Source: Nocardioides sp. AX2bis (GTDB lineage Bacteria; Actinomycetota; Actinomycetes; Propionibacteriales; Nocardioidaceae). From it: a stretch of 58,127 nucleotides of DNA. Below the pieces are notes generated by a model that was not told where the DNA came from, made no database searches, and was given only the letters and a program-made list of their open reading frames with translations. The stretch is taken from assembly GCF_902506435.1 (NCBI RefSeq), contig NZ_LR733215.1, positions 456,026 through 514,152 on the forward strand, given 5' to 3'. Of the stretch, positions 35,642 to 44,137 are shown one piece after another. Numbering within the stretch: the first letter of the stretch is position 1; every line of letters starts with the position of its first letter. A program made the translations under genes and the position numbers.

Positions 35642-37090
35642 TCAGTACGCGCCGCGTGATCCCAGCACTGCGTTGACGGTGCGCGCCAGAATGCTGAGGT
35701 CCTGCATCATCGACCAGTTGTCGACGTAGTAGAGGTCGAGACGCACCGTCTCGTCCCAGGACAGGTCCGAGCGGCCCGAGACCTGCCAGAGACCTGTGAG
35801 CCCGGGGCGGACGTGGAGACGACGCAGCGCGTCCGGCTGGTAGGTGGCGACCTCCTTCGGCAAGGGCGGTCGCGGTCCGACGAGGCTCATGTCGCCACGC
35901 AGGACGTTGAGAAGCTGGGGGAGCTCGTCGAGTGAGAACCGCCGCAGCCAGCGGCCCGGTGAGGTGATCCGGGGATCGTCCTTCATCTTGAACAGCCCCC
36001 CGTTCTCGCGGGCGTGCTCGAGCCGTGACAGCAGTGCCTCGGCGTCGACGACCATCGTCCGGAACTTCAGGCAGGAGAACTCCCGGCCGTTGCGCCCGAT
36101 CCGGGTCTGCCGGAACAGCACAGGTCCGCCGTCGAACCGCTTCACCTGCACGGCGGTGAAGGCCATGATCGGCAGGAGCATCACGAGCAGCACGGCTGAG
36201 CTGACCATGTCGAAGGCGCGCTTGCCCCAACGGGAGGCCTTGATCCAGCGCGGCGGCTCGATGTGCATCAGCGGCAGGCCGCCGGTCGGGCGGATGCGGA
36301 CGCGCTCGCTGGAGATGTCGGTGACGCTGGGAGCAACCACGACCTGGACGGGGCTGTTCTCCAGGTCCCACACGACGCGTCTCAGCTGCGTCGCAGACTC
36401 GACCGCACCACCTGCGAAGAAGACCACGTCGATGCTGGCGCTGGCGACGAGCTCGGTGACCTGCTCGACGTCTCCAACGACCGGGAGCCCGATGTCAGTC
36501 TCTGACGCCCCGTCGGAGGCGGGCGTCAGTGCGCCGACCACGTCGTACCCCAACCACGCCTCGCGCCGGATGACACCGACGATCTCGTCGACATGACCAC
36601 GCGACCCGACGATCAGCACGCGGTGGCGCATGCGTCCTCGGCGCCGCGCTGCGTGGACCCCGCGACGGACGGCAAACCGCCCTAGGAGCAACATCGGTGT
36701 TCCGAGCCCGAACAACAGCAGGAAGAAGCCGCGCGACAACTCGTAGTGGGCGAGGTAGGACCCGACACCGATCAGGCCGGCCGTACCCAACGAGGCGCCG
36801 AGTACACGGCGGTATTCCTCGGTGCCGGCTCCGAGGACGGTGCGGTGATAGGTCCCCATGGCCGTCAGCACCAGCACCCAGCCAATCGGCAGGATCATCG
36901 CCCCTGCCCCGAGATCGACCTCGGGGACAGGGTTGACGAAGCCGAGGCTCTCGCGGCCCACGGCTGCCACGCCAGCAGCGGCTGCCGCGAGCAGGAAATC
37001 GATCGATGCGGTCACCAGCGGAAGCGCCAGCAGACTCGGACTGGTCTCGCCGCTCGCCAGTTGCGAACGGCGTTCGGACATGATCGTCAT
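35642..37090 (-). CDS. polyprenyl-phosphate sugar-1-phosphate transferase (WbaP/CpsE-like initiating enzyme)
   Basis: A 482-residue polytopic protein that starts repeat-unit synthesis by moving a sugar-1-phosphate to undecaprenyl phosphate. The N-terminal half has about five helices and a Rossmann-like CoA-binding-type domain (HRVLIVGSRGHVDEIVGVI). The C-terminal catalytic domain has KRAFDMVSSAVLLVMLLPI, GPVLFRQTRIGRNGREF, LKFRTMVVDAEALL, DELPQLLNVLRGDMSLVGPR and LTGLWQVSGRSDLSWDE. It is the only initiating transferase in the window, so several flippase and polymerase sets may share it. ATG 37090 or ATG 37081 could be the start. Confidence 0.93.
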   Translation of the reverse strand: MTIMSERRSQLASGETSPSLLALPLVTASIDFLLAAAAAGVAAVGRESLGFVNPVPEVDLGAGAMILPIGWVLVLTAMGTYHRTVLGAGTEEYRRVLGASLGTAGLIGVGSYLAHYELSRGFFLLLFGLGTPMLLLGRFAVRRGVHAARRRGRMRHRVLIVGSRGHVDEIVGVIRREAWLGYDVVGALTPASDGASETDIGLPVVGDVEQVTELVASASIDVVFFAGGAVESATQLRRVVWDLENSPVQVVVAPSVTDISSERVRIRPTGGLPLMHIEPPRWIKASRWGKRAFDMVSSAVLLVMLLPIMAFTAVQVKRFDGGPVLFRQTRIGRNGREFSCLKFRTMVVDAEALLSRLEHARENGGLFKMKDDPRITSPGRWLRRFSLDELPQLLNVLRGDMSLVGPRPPLPKEVATYQPDALRRLHVRPGLTGLWQVSGRSDLSWDETVRLDLYYVDNWSMMQDLSILARTVNAVLGSRGAY

Positions 37091-37223
37091 GGCGTGTGGT
37101 CCCCCCCGGGCCGGCCGGCGACAATGAGCGCGGCGACTTTGCCGCGCCTATGGTGACCGACGAACCTGGAAATGACCAAGCCTGACGAAGACCTCGAGTG
37201 GGGGAGAGAACTAGGTGGAAGAT

Positions 37224-37379
37224 CTACACAGAGACGGGCCGCGGCGTGACGTCAGTCATGGCCGGGCGGCGGCCAGCGGGTTTGGCCTCGGGGGAGCGGC
37301 GCAGGAGGCGGCCCACCAGGATGCCAATGGGGAGTGACAACAGACACCACCCGAAAAGAACCACCGCTATGAGCGCCAT
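37224..37379 (-). CDS. small single-span membrane protein (51 aa)
   Basis: Reading leftward from ATG 37379 gives 51 residues: ALIAVVLFGWCLLSLPIGIL as one membrane helix, then a basic GRLLRRSPEAKPAGRRP tail. No homolog is known to me. No strong ribosome site is visible. It lies just upstream of the initiating sugar transferase on the same strand, with 133 bases between, and could be a small partner of it. The positive-inside layout favours a real peptide, but length and start signals leave doubt. Confidence 0.4.
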   Translation of the reverse strand: MALIAVVLFGWCLLSLPIGILVGRLLRRSPEAKPAGRRPAMTDVTPRPVSV

Positions 37380-37592
37380 GACTCGAGTGTGTCTTAGTTA
37401 CCAAGACTTGTCCATGGTTTGGAAAAGTAACAACGAGGAGGTGTGTCAACCAACCGGTAGAACTGCACGCCTGACCCCCGGTCGCTCGTACGCGGTGGTG
37501 GCCATCGCCCGTTGACGGACCGGCAAGGGTCACGGTGACCTCGATCGCGGCATGCAGCCGGTACCTTCACGCCTTGGCTGGTGGCGCTGCCT

Positions 37593-37910
37593 CTAGGTCC
37601 GGGTCAGACGCCGGTCGCATCGCTGCGGCGACTTGAACATTCCCGGATCTCGTGGAGGCTCGCTTACCTGCGACCAGCCTCCGTCGCGCGATGGATAGCA
37701 GTAGCAGCTCTGCTGTGTGACTTGAGAGTGGCTCATGGGCTTCAGCTTCAGGTCAAACGGCGCCCCATCATCAGCGTGATGGAACCACCGCTGGCCGACC
37801 GCACGTGTCGCGCCGACCGCGGTAGCGGTCTCGATCGACAGCAGTCCGTTGGCGATCTCGGTCCAGAACGCGGCCTCGACGTAACGCAAGAACTCCGGAT
37901 GCCCCGGCAA
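37593..37910 (-). pseudogene. remnant of IS30-like transposase N-terminus
   Basis: The frame reads AAFWTEIANGLLSIETATA, then VGATRAVGQRWFHHADD, which matches the N-terminal helix-turn-helix of actinobacterial IS30-type transposases (FW-x-x-I-x-x-G-x-S-x-E-x-A-x-x-x-G-V-x-x-x-x-G-x-RWFR). After that the frame degrades and no DDE domain follows. It is a broken fragment in the boundary region beside the AT-richer glycan cassette. Confidence 0.5.
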
Positions 37911-37976
37911 ACGGGGCTTCGGTCGGCTCGGCCGATCTGCTACCCGTTGTCAACGGACTAACTCAACGCCTCCATG

Positions 37977-38190
37977 ACGCTGTGCTTCGACGACTCGTTG
38001 TGCCCATCCCGCATGCCGCGGTCGCTATGTTGGATCAGCCTGGTGACGTCCTGGCCGGTGCGCTGGCAGGACCAGAACCTCACTTCGAGGACGTTGACGG
38101 CCAGATCGGTGGACAGCAAGGTCGAGACCTGCCAGCCGACGATCATCTTGCTGAAACGTTGAGGACGATCGCGATGTAGGTCCACTCGCC
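37977..38190 (-). pseudogene. IS3-family transposase (OrfB) DDE fragment
   Basis: Translation gives RFSKMIVGWQVSTLLSTDLA, then NVLEVRFWSCQRTGQDVTRL and IQHSDRG, the familiar rve/DDE core of IS3-family OrfB (S-R-x-I-V-G-W-x-V, then H-S-D-R-G). It starts abruptly and stops shortly after HSDRG, so both ends are missing. A C-terminal IS3 piece on the opposite strand begins at the same point (38191), showing a rearrangement. Confidence 0.7.
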
Positions 38191-38330
38191 CAAGCCTTCG
38201 CCGGCTGGGTCGACTGGCACAACACCCGATGCCGTCAGCCGGCCCAAAGTTGAGAAGCGTCACCAGTCGAGTACGAGCAAGCCCACTGGGCTGACATCCA
38301 CCGAGAGCCACACCAGGCGTCGGAACGGCC
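38191..38330 (+). pseudogene. IS3-family transposase C-terminal fragment, inverted
   Basis: Plus-strand reading gives QAFAGWVDWHNTRCRQPAQS, an in-frame stop, then SPVEYEQAHWADIHRE. This matches the C-terminal end of IS3-family OrfB (W-V-D-W-x-N-x-x-R, then P-x-E-Y-E). It is head-to-head with the DDE fragment at 37977-38190, so an inversion or two separate insertions created the junction. Confidence 0.65.
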
Positions 38331-38486
38331 GAGTACCTGGGGCGCTTCGAACTGCCGCACCGATGCGCGCCCCGGACTCACAACTGCACACCGCCTGCGG
38401 AACCGCTTGGCTCCGAATACCCTGACGTACCTGGAGCGGTATGGCCGCGCCAACTGGTAGCCATCGCGGAACTGGAAGAGGCACGG

Positions 38487-39677
38487 ATGAAAGTCGTTGT
38501 TGTCGCTCGTCACTACTGGCCCAAGTCCGGGGCAGCGACGGTGAGGCTCGGTGCCCTTGTTGAAGCATGGGTCGTGGCTGGCGATGAGGTTGTCGTCGTG
38601 TCGAATCGACTGCCCGGACAGTCGCGCCGAGGTGCCGGGCCCCATGGAGAAACCATCGTGCGCATTGCCGGTGACAACGAGACTGGGGTAGGTGTCAGGC
38701 GGGTGCTCGAACTGCTTTGGTTCGCTATGGGCGCCTTCCGGGAATTGCGGCGATTGAAAGCCGACGTTGTGATTTGCGATCCACCACCGACTGTCGGTCT
38801 CGCTGCCCTTCTTGCGCGGTCGCCCGTAGTCGTCTATTACATTGCTGACTCTTGGGCAGAGATGCTGGGTGAAGGCGGAGGATCCATCTCGAGGTTGCTC
38901 GGGCGTGCCGTAGCGCACCTGGAGAACTCTGTCTTGCGCCATGCCGCGACCGTTATTGCCGTCCGTGAGAATCTTGCAGTGATAGCTCGTCACGCTGGGT
39001 CGACCGACACCGTCGTCGCACCGTACGGAACGGATCTTGAAACCTTCCGTCACGACGGAGAAATCTGGGATGACCCGTGGGGCGGCCACCTCCCGTATTT
39101 CTTATACGCGGGCAACTACGGGGTTATTCAGGGTGGACATGTTTTTCTCGACGCGGCGCGAGAGTTGTGGCGTGAGGGAGAGTCATTTGGCCTGGTCTTC
39201 ATGGGCTACGGGTCGGATGAGTCGCGGGTCCAAAAACTCGCTATCGAGATGCCGGACGTCTTTGTCTCGCTGCCCCTGGTTCCTGCGAGCATCACCGCCG
39301 CAGCCTACCGGGGCGCTCTTGCTGGATTGGCATCGATGAGGCCGGTCGATGTTGCTAGTGAAACAAGGCCGGCAAAGGCGCTGGCGTCCATCGCATCGGG
39401 CTGCCCGATTATTTTCGCTGGCACTGGAACATTTGCCACTGAGGTAAGCGAAAACCGGCTCGGTAGGGCGGCGGAGTGGAATCCGGACGCAGTCGCGGAT
39501 GTCATGCGGGAGTTACTGGCGACCGCTGCGTCAATGGATGGAGACAGCATGTCCGCGTGGCGTCGCGACATTGCTGATTTTGGACGTCAGCATCTCGATA
39601 TGCAGCCTGTTGCGCGAATGCTGCGTAAGCACGTCATCGATCGTGGCACCGCCCTCGGGGCTCTGTCGCCACAGTGA
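38487..39677 (+). CDS. GT4 family glycosyltransferase (AT-richer cassette)
   Basis: A 396-residue GT-B enzyme near the WbuB group: MKVVVVARHYWPKSGAATVR, VVYYIADSWAEMLGEGGG, LPYFLYAGNYGVIQGGHVFL, and SETRPAKALASIASGCPIIF in the donor domain. GGAAGAGG precedes the ATG. Codon use is visibly less GC-biased than in the 8-37 kb genes (TTT, ATT and GTT codons are common), and broken transposases lie directly upstream, so it was probably acquired. Its stop overlaps the flippase start (GTGA), opening a tightly coupled three-gene operon. Confidence 0.88.
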   Translation: MKVVVVARHYWPKSGAATVRLGALVEAWVVAGDEVVVVSNRLPGQSRRGAGPHGETIVRIAGDNETGVGVRRVLELLWFAMGAFRELRRLKADVVICDPPPTVGLAALLARSPVVVYYIADSWAEMLGEGGGSISRLLGRAVAHLENSVLRHAATVIAVRENLAVIARHAGSTDTVVAPYGTDLETFRHDGEIWDDPWGGHLPYFLYAGNYGVIQGGHVFLDAARELWREGESFGLVFMGYGSDESRVQKLAIEMPDVFVSLPLVPASITAAAYRGALAGLASMRPVDVASETRPAKALASIASGCPIIFAGTGTFATEVSENRLGRAAEWNPDAVADVMRELLATAASMDGDSMSAWRRDIADFGRQHLDMQPVARMLRKHVIDRGTALGALSPQ

Positions 39678-40987
39678 CAAGACTGTGGCGCTCCGTTGCG
39701 ATCCTCGGTCCGGCTACTGACAAGTTCCGCGGCGACACTAAGGCAATGTTGGTCAACAAGTTTGGTCGGATCGGCCTCCAGGCCGGATACTTTGTCCTGA
39801 TCGCGCGTCAGCTCGGTGCATCTGATTTTGGTGCATTCGCTGCGGTGGTCGCAATTGCCGGCATCCTGGCTCCCTTTGCGGCGGGCGGGCGCATGCAATT
39901 GATGATTCGAAATATAGTCCAGAAGCGAGCGTCAATCGGGGAGCAGCTCGCCACCTCCCTGCTCGCCACTGGGCTGAGTGCGCTTGCGTTGGGTAGCGTC
40001 GTCCTATTGGTCTCGTCATGGGTCGCCCCAGATAATCTCCCAGTATTCGTTATTGCCATGATCCTAGTGGCCGACCTGTTTTTGTCGCGCATCGTGGACG
40101 TTGCCAGTGCCGGATATATTGCAGTGCGTCGCATGAAGCGTGCTGCCGCATGTGTCGTCCTGCTGCAACTTGTGCGCTTGATGGCGGCAGTCGCCGCTTT
40201 CATCGGGTTATTCGAAATGACCTTAAAGTCTTGGAGCGTTGCCTATTCTACGACAACTTTGCTCGCTGCGATTGTGGTTGTCGTGGTTGCGGCTCGCGAC
40301 CTCGGTTTGCGGCGACCCGACTTGGCGAGGTATAAGCGTGACGCGCCTCTCGGTTATCAATTCTCTGTTGGGCTGGCGTCACAGAGTATTTACAACGATA
40401 TCGACAAGGCAATGTTGGGTTCTTTGTCAACCACGGCCGCGGCCGGGTTGTACACGGCGGCGTTCAGGCTTATGGATGTAGCCTTCACGCCTGTACGGGC
40501 AATGCTCGGTGCAGCCGAACCCCGTTTCTTTGAAAAAGGTGGCCAAGGGGGGCTGCGCGCTACTCTGTCATATGCGAGAAAATTGGCGACGCCAGCCATT
40601 GGTTATTCGATTCTGGCTTCTTTTGTTCTTGTTGCGTGCGCCCCATTAGCTCCTGTCGTACTGGGCGCCTCTTTCGCCGAGGCGACTCTAGCGCTGCGGT
40701 TTCTGGCGTTTTTGACCGTTGTCCGCGCGGCGCAGTACCTGCTGGCCGACTCGCTCACTGGCGCGGGTTACCAGGGGAGGCGGACGGTTGCGCAAATCTG
40801 TATCGCAGTCTTGAATGTGGGGCTTAATGTTTGGCTCATACCACTGTATTCCTGGCAGGGCGCTGTTGTGTCTTCGATTCTCTGCGACGCACTGCTTTTG
40901 TTGATTTTATGGGCAATCGCGGCCTGGACATTGCGGTCTGAAGATGCAGTTGTCTCCGAGCTGTTAGACGAGAGGACATCATTTTGA
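39674..40987 (+). CDS. Wzx-like polysaccharide flippase (AT-richer cassette)
   Basis: A 437-residue polytopic protein of the MOP/polysaccharide-exporter group. KAMLVNKFGRIGLQAGYFVL then ARQLGASDFGAFAAVVAI is the standard N-terminal block of actinobacterial Wzx proteins; later SVGLASQSIYNDIDKAMLG and TAAFRLMDVAFTPV fit the same family. The GTG start overlaps the preceding GT4 gene by four bases and its stop overlaps the next GT4 start (TTGA). Base composition is clearly lower in GC than flanking blocks. It probably exports the repeat unit made with the two flanking transferases. Confidence 0.88.
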   Translation: MTRLWRSVAILGPATDKFRGDTKAMLVNKFGRIGLQAGYFVLIARQLGASDFGAFAAVVAIAGILAPFAAGGRMQLMIRNIVQKRASIGEQLATSLLATGLSALALGSVVLLVSSWVAPDNLPVFVIAMILVADLFLSRIVDVASAGYIAVRRMKRAAACVVLLQLVRLMAAVAAFIGLFEMTLKSWSVAYSTTTLLAAIVVVVVAARDLGLRRPDLARYKRDAPLGYQFSVGLASQSIYNDIDKAMLGSLSTTAAAGLYTAAFRLMDVAFTPVRAMLGAAEPRFFEKGGQGGLRATLSYARKLATPAIGYSILASFVLVACAPLAPVVLGASFAEATLALRFLAFLTVVRAAQYLLADSLTGAGYQGRRTVAQICIAVLNVGLNVWLIPLYSWQGAVVSSILCDALLLLILWAIAAWTLRSEDAVVSELLDERTSF

Positions 40988-42036
40988 ACTCGACAGGATC
41001 GCTGCGTGGCGTCTTGCACGGCGTTCCACGCGCATCTGAGCGGGGGGGTATTCAGACCTTTGCTCGCTCAGTTATCGCGGTGCCAGTGGGTCCCTACGCG
41101 CACAGCCTTATCGACCTTGGTGGGTCCAGAACCTCGCAGATCTCCGGGCTTACGAGGCTTGCAGTCGCTGGTCGGGCTATGGGGCCCCGTAGGCAAGGTC
41201 GCGCCAGGTCGTTGGTGCACCATTGGCACTACCTGTCGGCAACGCCGCCGGGAATTCGTGCCGATGTCGTGACGTGCCATGGGAATGAAGTACTTGATCA
41301 GGGAAAGCGTAGTCTGGTCAGACGGTCCCTAGGTAAGGCGTCGGTCGTGACCACGCCAAGTAAGTTCACTAGGGATTTGCTGGCCGAAAATTTTAGTGAA
41401 GTGGCAGGTAAGATATCCGTCATTCCTCCGAGTGTGTCATTGCGTGGACATAAAGCACGCCTAACGAGCATGAGTCGCTCGGACGGGACCGTCGTGATCG
41501 GTACGTTGTCACGATTGGTGCCACGTAAGAATATTCTGCGGGTCGTAGAGGCCGCCGTCGTCGTTGCAGAAGAACTCGATCGACCTGTCGAGTTTCATTT
41601 GGCGGGGGATGGTCCGGATAGGGACCAGATACTATCCGCCATGCGCCGGGCGCCGATCACCACCCGTTACTGGGGCGAAGTGTCTGAAGAAGACAAATGG
41701 TCGAATTTCCTCCCACTCTTAGACGCGTTCGTTCTGCCGACCTTAGCTATGCCTGCCGACGTGGAAGGGTTCGGGATCGTCTACTTAGAGGCAAACGCTG
41801 CCGGAACTCCTGTAATTGCCGCTAGAAGTGGAGGTAGCGAGGATGCGGTAAGCGACCATTTGTCCGGCGAGTTTGCAGAGCCCGACGACGTGTCCAGTAT
41901 CGCTCGGCACATAATGAGTGTGGTGGCTGGCGGAGAGGTGCTGCGACGGTCTGCGAGGGCGTGGGCGGAGCGGTTCGCTCCGGAGAACACGGCCCGGGCT
42001 TTCGCAGACGTCTATGGCGCTTGCCGTATTAGGTGA
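40984..42036 (+). CDS. GT4 family glycosyltransferase (AT-richer cassette)
   Basis: A 350-residue GT-B enzyme with a short acceptor domain (HGVPRASERGGIQTFARSV, VTCHGNEVLDQGKRSLVRRS) and an intact donor domain (IGTLSRLVPRKNILRVVEAA, HLAGDGPDRDQI, ADVEGFGIVYLEANAAGTPV with both Glu of EX7E). The start is TTG 40984, overlapping the flippase stop. Low-GC codon use matches the two genes before it. The cassette ends here and is followed by 2 kb of decayed sequence. Confidence 0.88.
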   Translation: MNSTGSLRGVLHGVPRASERGGIQTFARSVIAVPVGPYAHSLIDLGGSRTSQISGLTRLAVAGRAMGPRRQGRARSLVHHWHYLSATPPGIRADVVTCHGNEVLDQGKRSLVRRSLGKASVVTTPSKFTRDLLAENFSEVAGKISVIPPSVSLRGHKARLTSMSRSDGTVVIGTLSRLVPRKNILRVVEAAVVVAEELDRPVEFHLAGDGPDRDQILSAMRRAPITTRYWGEVSEEDKWSNFLPLLDAFVLPTLAMPADVEGFGIVYLEANAAGTPVIAARSGGSEDAVSDHLSGEFAEPDDVSSIARHIMSVVAGGEVLRRSARAWAERFAPENTARAFADVYGACRIR

Positions 42037-42897
42037 CTGGGCAGGCTTTGCCACGGGGCGGGGTTCCATCACAGGGCCAACGACACGACCTCGGCGCCCA
42101 TGGTGATCTCGCGGGACCCGAGACGGTCGGTGACGACGGTGGTGTAGGTCGTGCGCGCGGCTGGCAGGGCGACCTCGTAGTTCGGGTCCCAGATCGATGC
42201 CGGCCGCCGCGGCCAACGGCTGGTCCGCTTCGGACGTCGACGTCGTGTTCCCGCGGCGAGCCGCTTGGCGAGATGACCCAGGACGACCTTGGTGTCGGGC
42301 TTCGCGGTGCGTAAGGCCTCGGCGTACTCGATCGCGCGGCAGTCATGGCGTCGACGTTGGTGCGGCCGCGCCACTGCGACCGCGCTAGCGGGTTCGGTGC
42401 CGACGGTATGGCCGGGCGTGCGCCGCCCAGGACGCCGAGCAGTTGGGTCGCGTCGAAGCCGGCGACTGCGGTGGGCATCGATTCATGGGCATGTTGAGTG
42501 GCCGTTGCTGCCGCTGTGGGCACGCCACTCCTTACCGGTCCGATCGGCCGAGAGGGTCGGTCGGTTCCAGATGATGTGGGCGCCGGACTCCAAGCCGGAG
42601 TGCTCGTCGAGCAGGACCGCGACACCGTTCGCGATCCTGGTGGCTTCGCACCTCTGGGCGGGGGCGTGGGTAAAGTCGCGGACGCCGACTACGCCTCGGG
42701 CCGCCGGCGTGACGCCAGGGGTTGTGGTCGGAGTCGCGCGACGCGTGAGCGGCGTCAACGGTCGACCCGTCACTGATCCTGGAGCGGTTCGGAGCTGCAG
42801 TGTCGATCTCAGCGAGCAGGAGGTCGAGTGCTCAGGCTACGCGCCAGGACATGAGGTCCTCCAGGTCGGTGCGGGCGTGACGGAACGCCCCGCTGAC
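42037..42897. other. decayed sequence without an intact gene
   Basis: Several minus-strand frames read like pieces of broken genes, such as IEYAEALRTAKPDTKVVLGH (about 42270-42330) and RIANGVAVLLDEHSGLESGA (about 42575-42650), separated by stops and frame changes. I do not recognise the families. The longer plus-strand frames are arginine-rich shadows. Together with the next 1.2 kb it looks like a pseudogene field, perhaps left from a mobile element. Confidence 0.5.
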
Positions 42898-43310
42898 CTA
42901 CCGGGCTAGGACGGGACGGGTGCTCAGGACGGGTCGGCGGGCTGGTGCGGTTCGTGGCCTCGCCTCGGCCAGGAGCGTGCGGAGCTCAGCTGGGATCCGG
43001 GGCGGGGGCAACTGTGCGCCGGAGTCGATCCACGCCGCCAGTGGGCGATTCAGCGACGTGAAGGTGACGGGGAGCCAGGTGACCTCGCGGCGTGCGCAGT
43101 CGGCCTCGCGCACTGACTGGGCCACGTCGGTTTGCAGATGCGCGAACGTCGCGCCTGCTTCGTCCTTGCGTCGCTGGTGGCGGCGGACCTTGCCGTGTAA
43201 CTGGGCCTCGAGTCCGTCCTTCTCAGCGTCCGCGTCGGGCTTGGGTTCCGCCCGTGGTCGGCGGTAGGGACTCGGCGGGGCATCGGTCAGGTGTGTGTCA
43301 GCGAACTGGA
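42898..43310 (-). pseudogene. truncated unknown protein with coiled-coil-like segment
   Basis: One open frame reads leftward through EKDGLEAQLHGKVRRHQRRK, ATFAHLQTDVAQSVREADCA, then EVTWLPVTFTSLNRPLAAW and ends RPVLSTRPVLAR. The charged first part could form a coiled coil. There is no convincing start: upstream the frame merges with a different frame encoding a membrane helix (MVVVFIVAASSSL), which stops early, suggesting a frameshifted membrane protein with a cytoplasmic tail. Function unknown. Confidence 0.4.
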
Positions 43311-43411
43311 GGCCGCCACGATGAACACGACGACCATCAGGGCGGCGTCGCCCCAGGCGGCCTCGCCTACGGTCGCCGCCGGTGCGAGTTCTCCTGCCGA
43401 GCCAGTGGGAC

Positions 43412-43582
43412 TTAGCGCGCGCGGAGCCCTCGGATCAGCGCTGCAGCTGCTGTTGAGCCGGCGACCTGTCGCCCGAGGAGGTTGTTGACCGCCGTCGCTA
43501 CGAGAGCGAAGGTCATCAGGGTGCCGGTGAGGCCGTGGGCGAGCACGACGCCGGCGGTGAAGATCCCCAGGCTCGTGGCCAT
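43412..43582 (-). pseudogene. short hydrophobic fragment (56 aa)
   Basis: From ATG 43582 the frame gives MATSLGIFTAGVVLAHGLTG then TLMTFALVATAVNNLLG and a short tail to a TAA. It has two helix-like hydrophobic stretches. It sits among other broken membrane-protein pieces on the same strand and is more likely a fragment than a full gene. Confidence 0.35.
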
Positions 43583-43716
43583 GAAGAGAACCCGACGCGC
43601 TCATAGTCGGCTCCGAGCAAACCGCGCCGGCGAGTCGGGCGTAGATCGGGGCGTGGGACCAGGCGGCGCCGGTGGTGGTCAAAGCGCCAGCAATGAGGAC
43701 CGCCAGAGGTGGCGTA

Positions 43717-43955
43717 TCAGGTGGCCACGGCGACTAGGCCGGGCACGCAGCTGTGTCGCACGAGCGCGGTGAGCGCGACAAGGATCGCCGTGGAGCCCCA
43801 GACCCACCAGGGTGCGAAGTCCGCCTGATTGAAGTCGCACCGGCCAGTCCGTCGGGGCTGGCGCCGAGGTGCAGGACGCCAACGGCGACGACGGTGGTGG
43901 CGATGGCAATGCGTGCGAGCCGGGTGGCGCGTGTGAATAGGCTGCGGTCGGGCAC
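43717..43955 (-). pseudogene. frameshifted small membrane protein
   Basis: A GTG at 43955 with GAGG upstream starts PDRSLFTRATRLARIAIATT then VVAVGVLHLGASPDGLAGA, a plausible signal anchor. The frame then becomes Arg/Ser-rich, while the next frame continues sensibly as FNQADFAPWWVWGSTAILVALTALVRHS before stopping at 43717. One frameshift near 43830 would join them into a two-helix protein of about 80 residues. I do not recognise the family. Confidence 0.45.
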
Positions 43956-44125
43956 GGGGACCTCTGGGCGCGTCGGGGGTGGGGCCGGGCCTGGACGGGG
44001 CTGGCCGTAAGGGCGCCGTAGCGCGTGCGAGAAGGCGCGGCAGGCCAATCGGGGAGCCGTGCCAGCCGAGTGGAATGGGCGGCATCTGTGATCCGATTCA
44101 GAAGCCAGACGGTCGGGTCCGCGAT

Positions 44126-44137
44126 TACGCTGCCGCC
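44126..44137 (+). promoter_or_regulatory. candidate -10 of a leaderless transcript
   Basis: TACGCT (44126-44131) followed by six bases and then GTG 44138. There is no ribosome site before that GTG, so the mRNA may begin at the start codon. No -35 at standard spacing is evident. Confidence 0.4.

Noticed and set aside
37198..37515. Plus-strand 105-residue frame
   Set aside because: Composition is shadow-like; the opposite strand gives a sensible membrane peptide instead.
42289..42909. 206-residue plus-strand frame as a gene
   Set aside because: Arg/Ser/Trp-rich, no family match, and the opposite strand shows more protein-like pieces.
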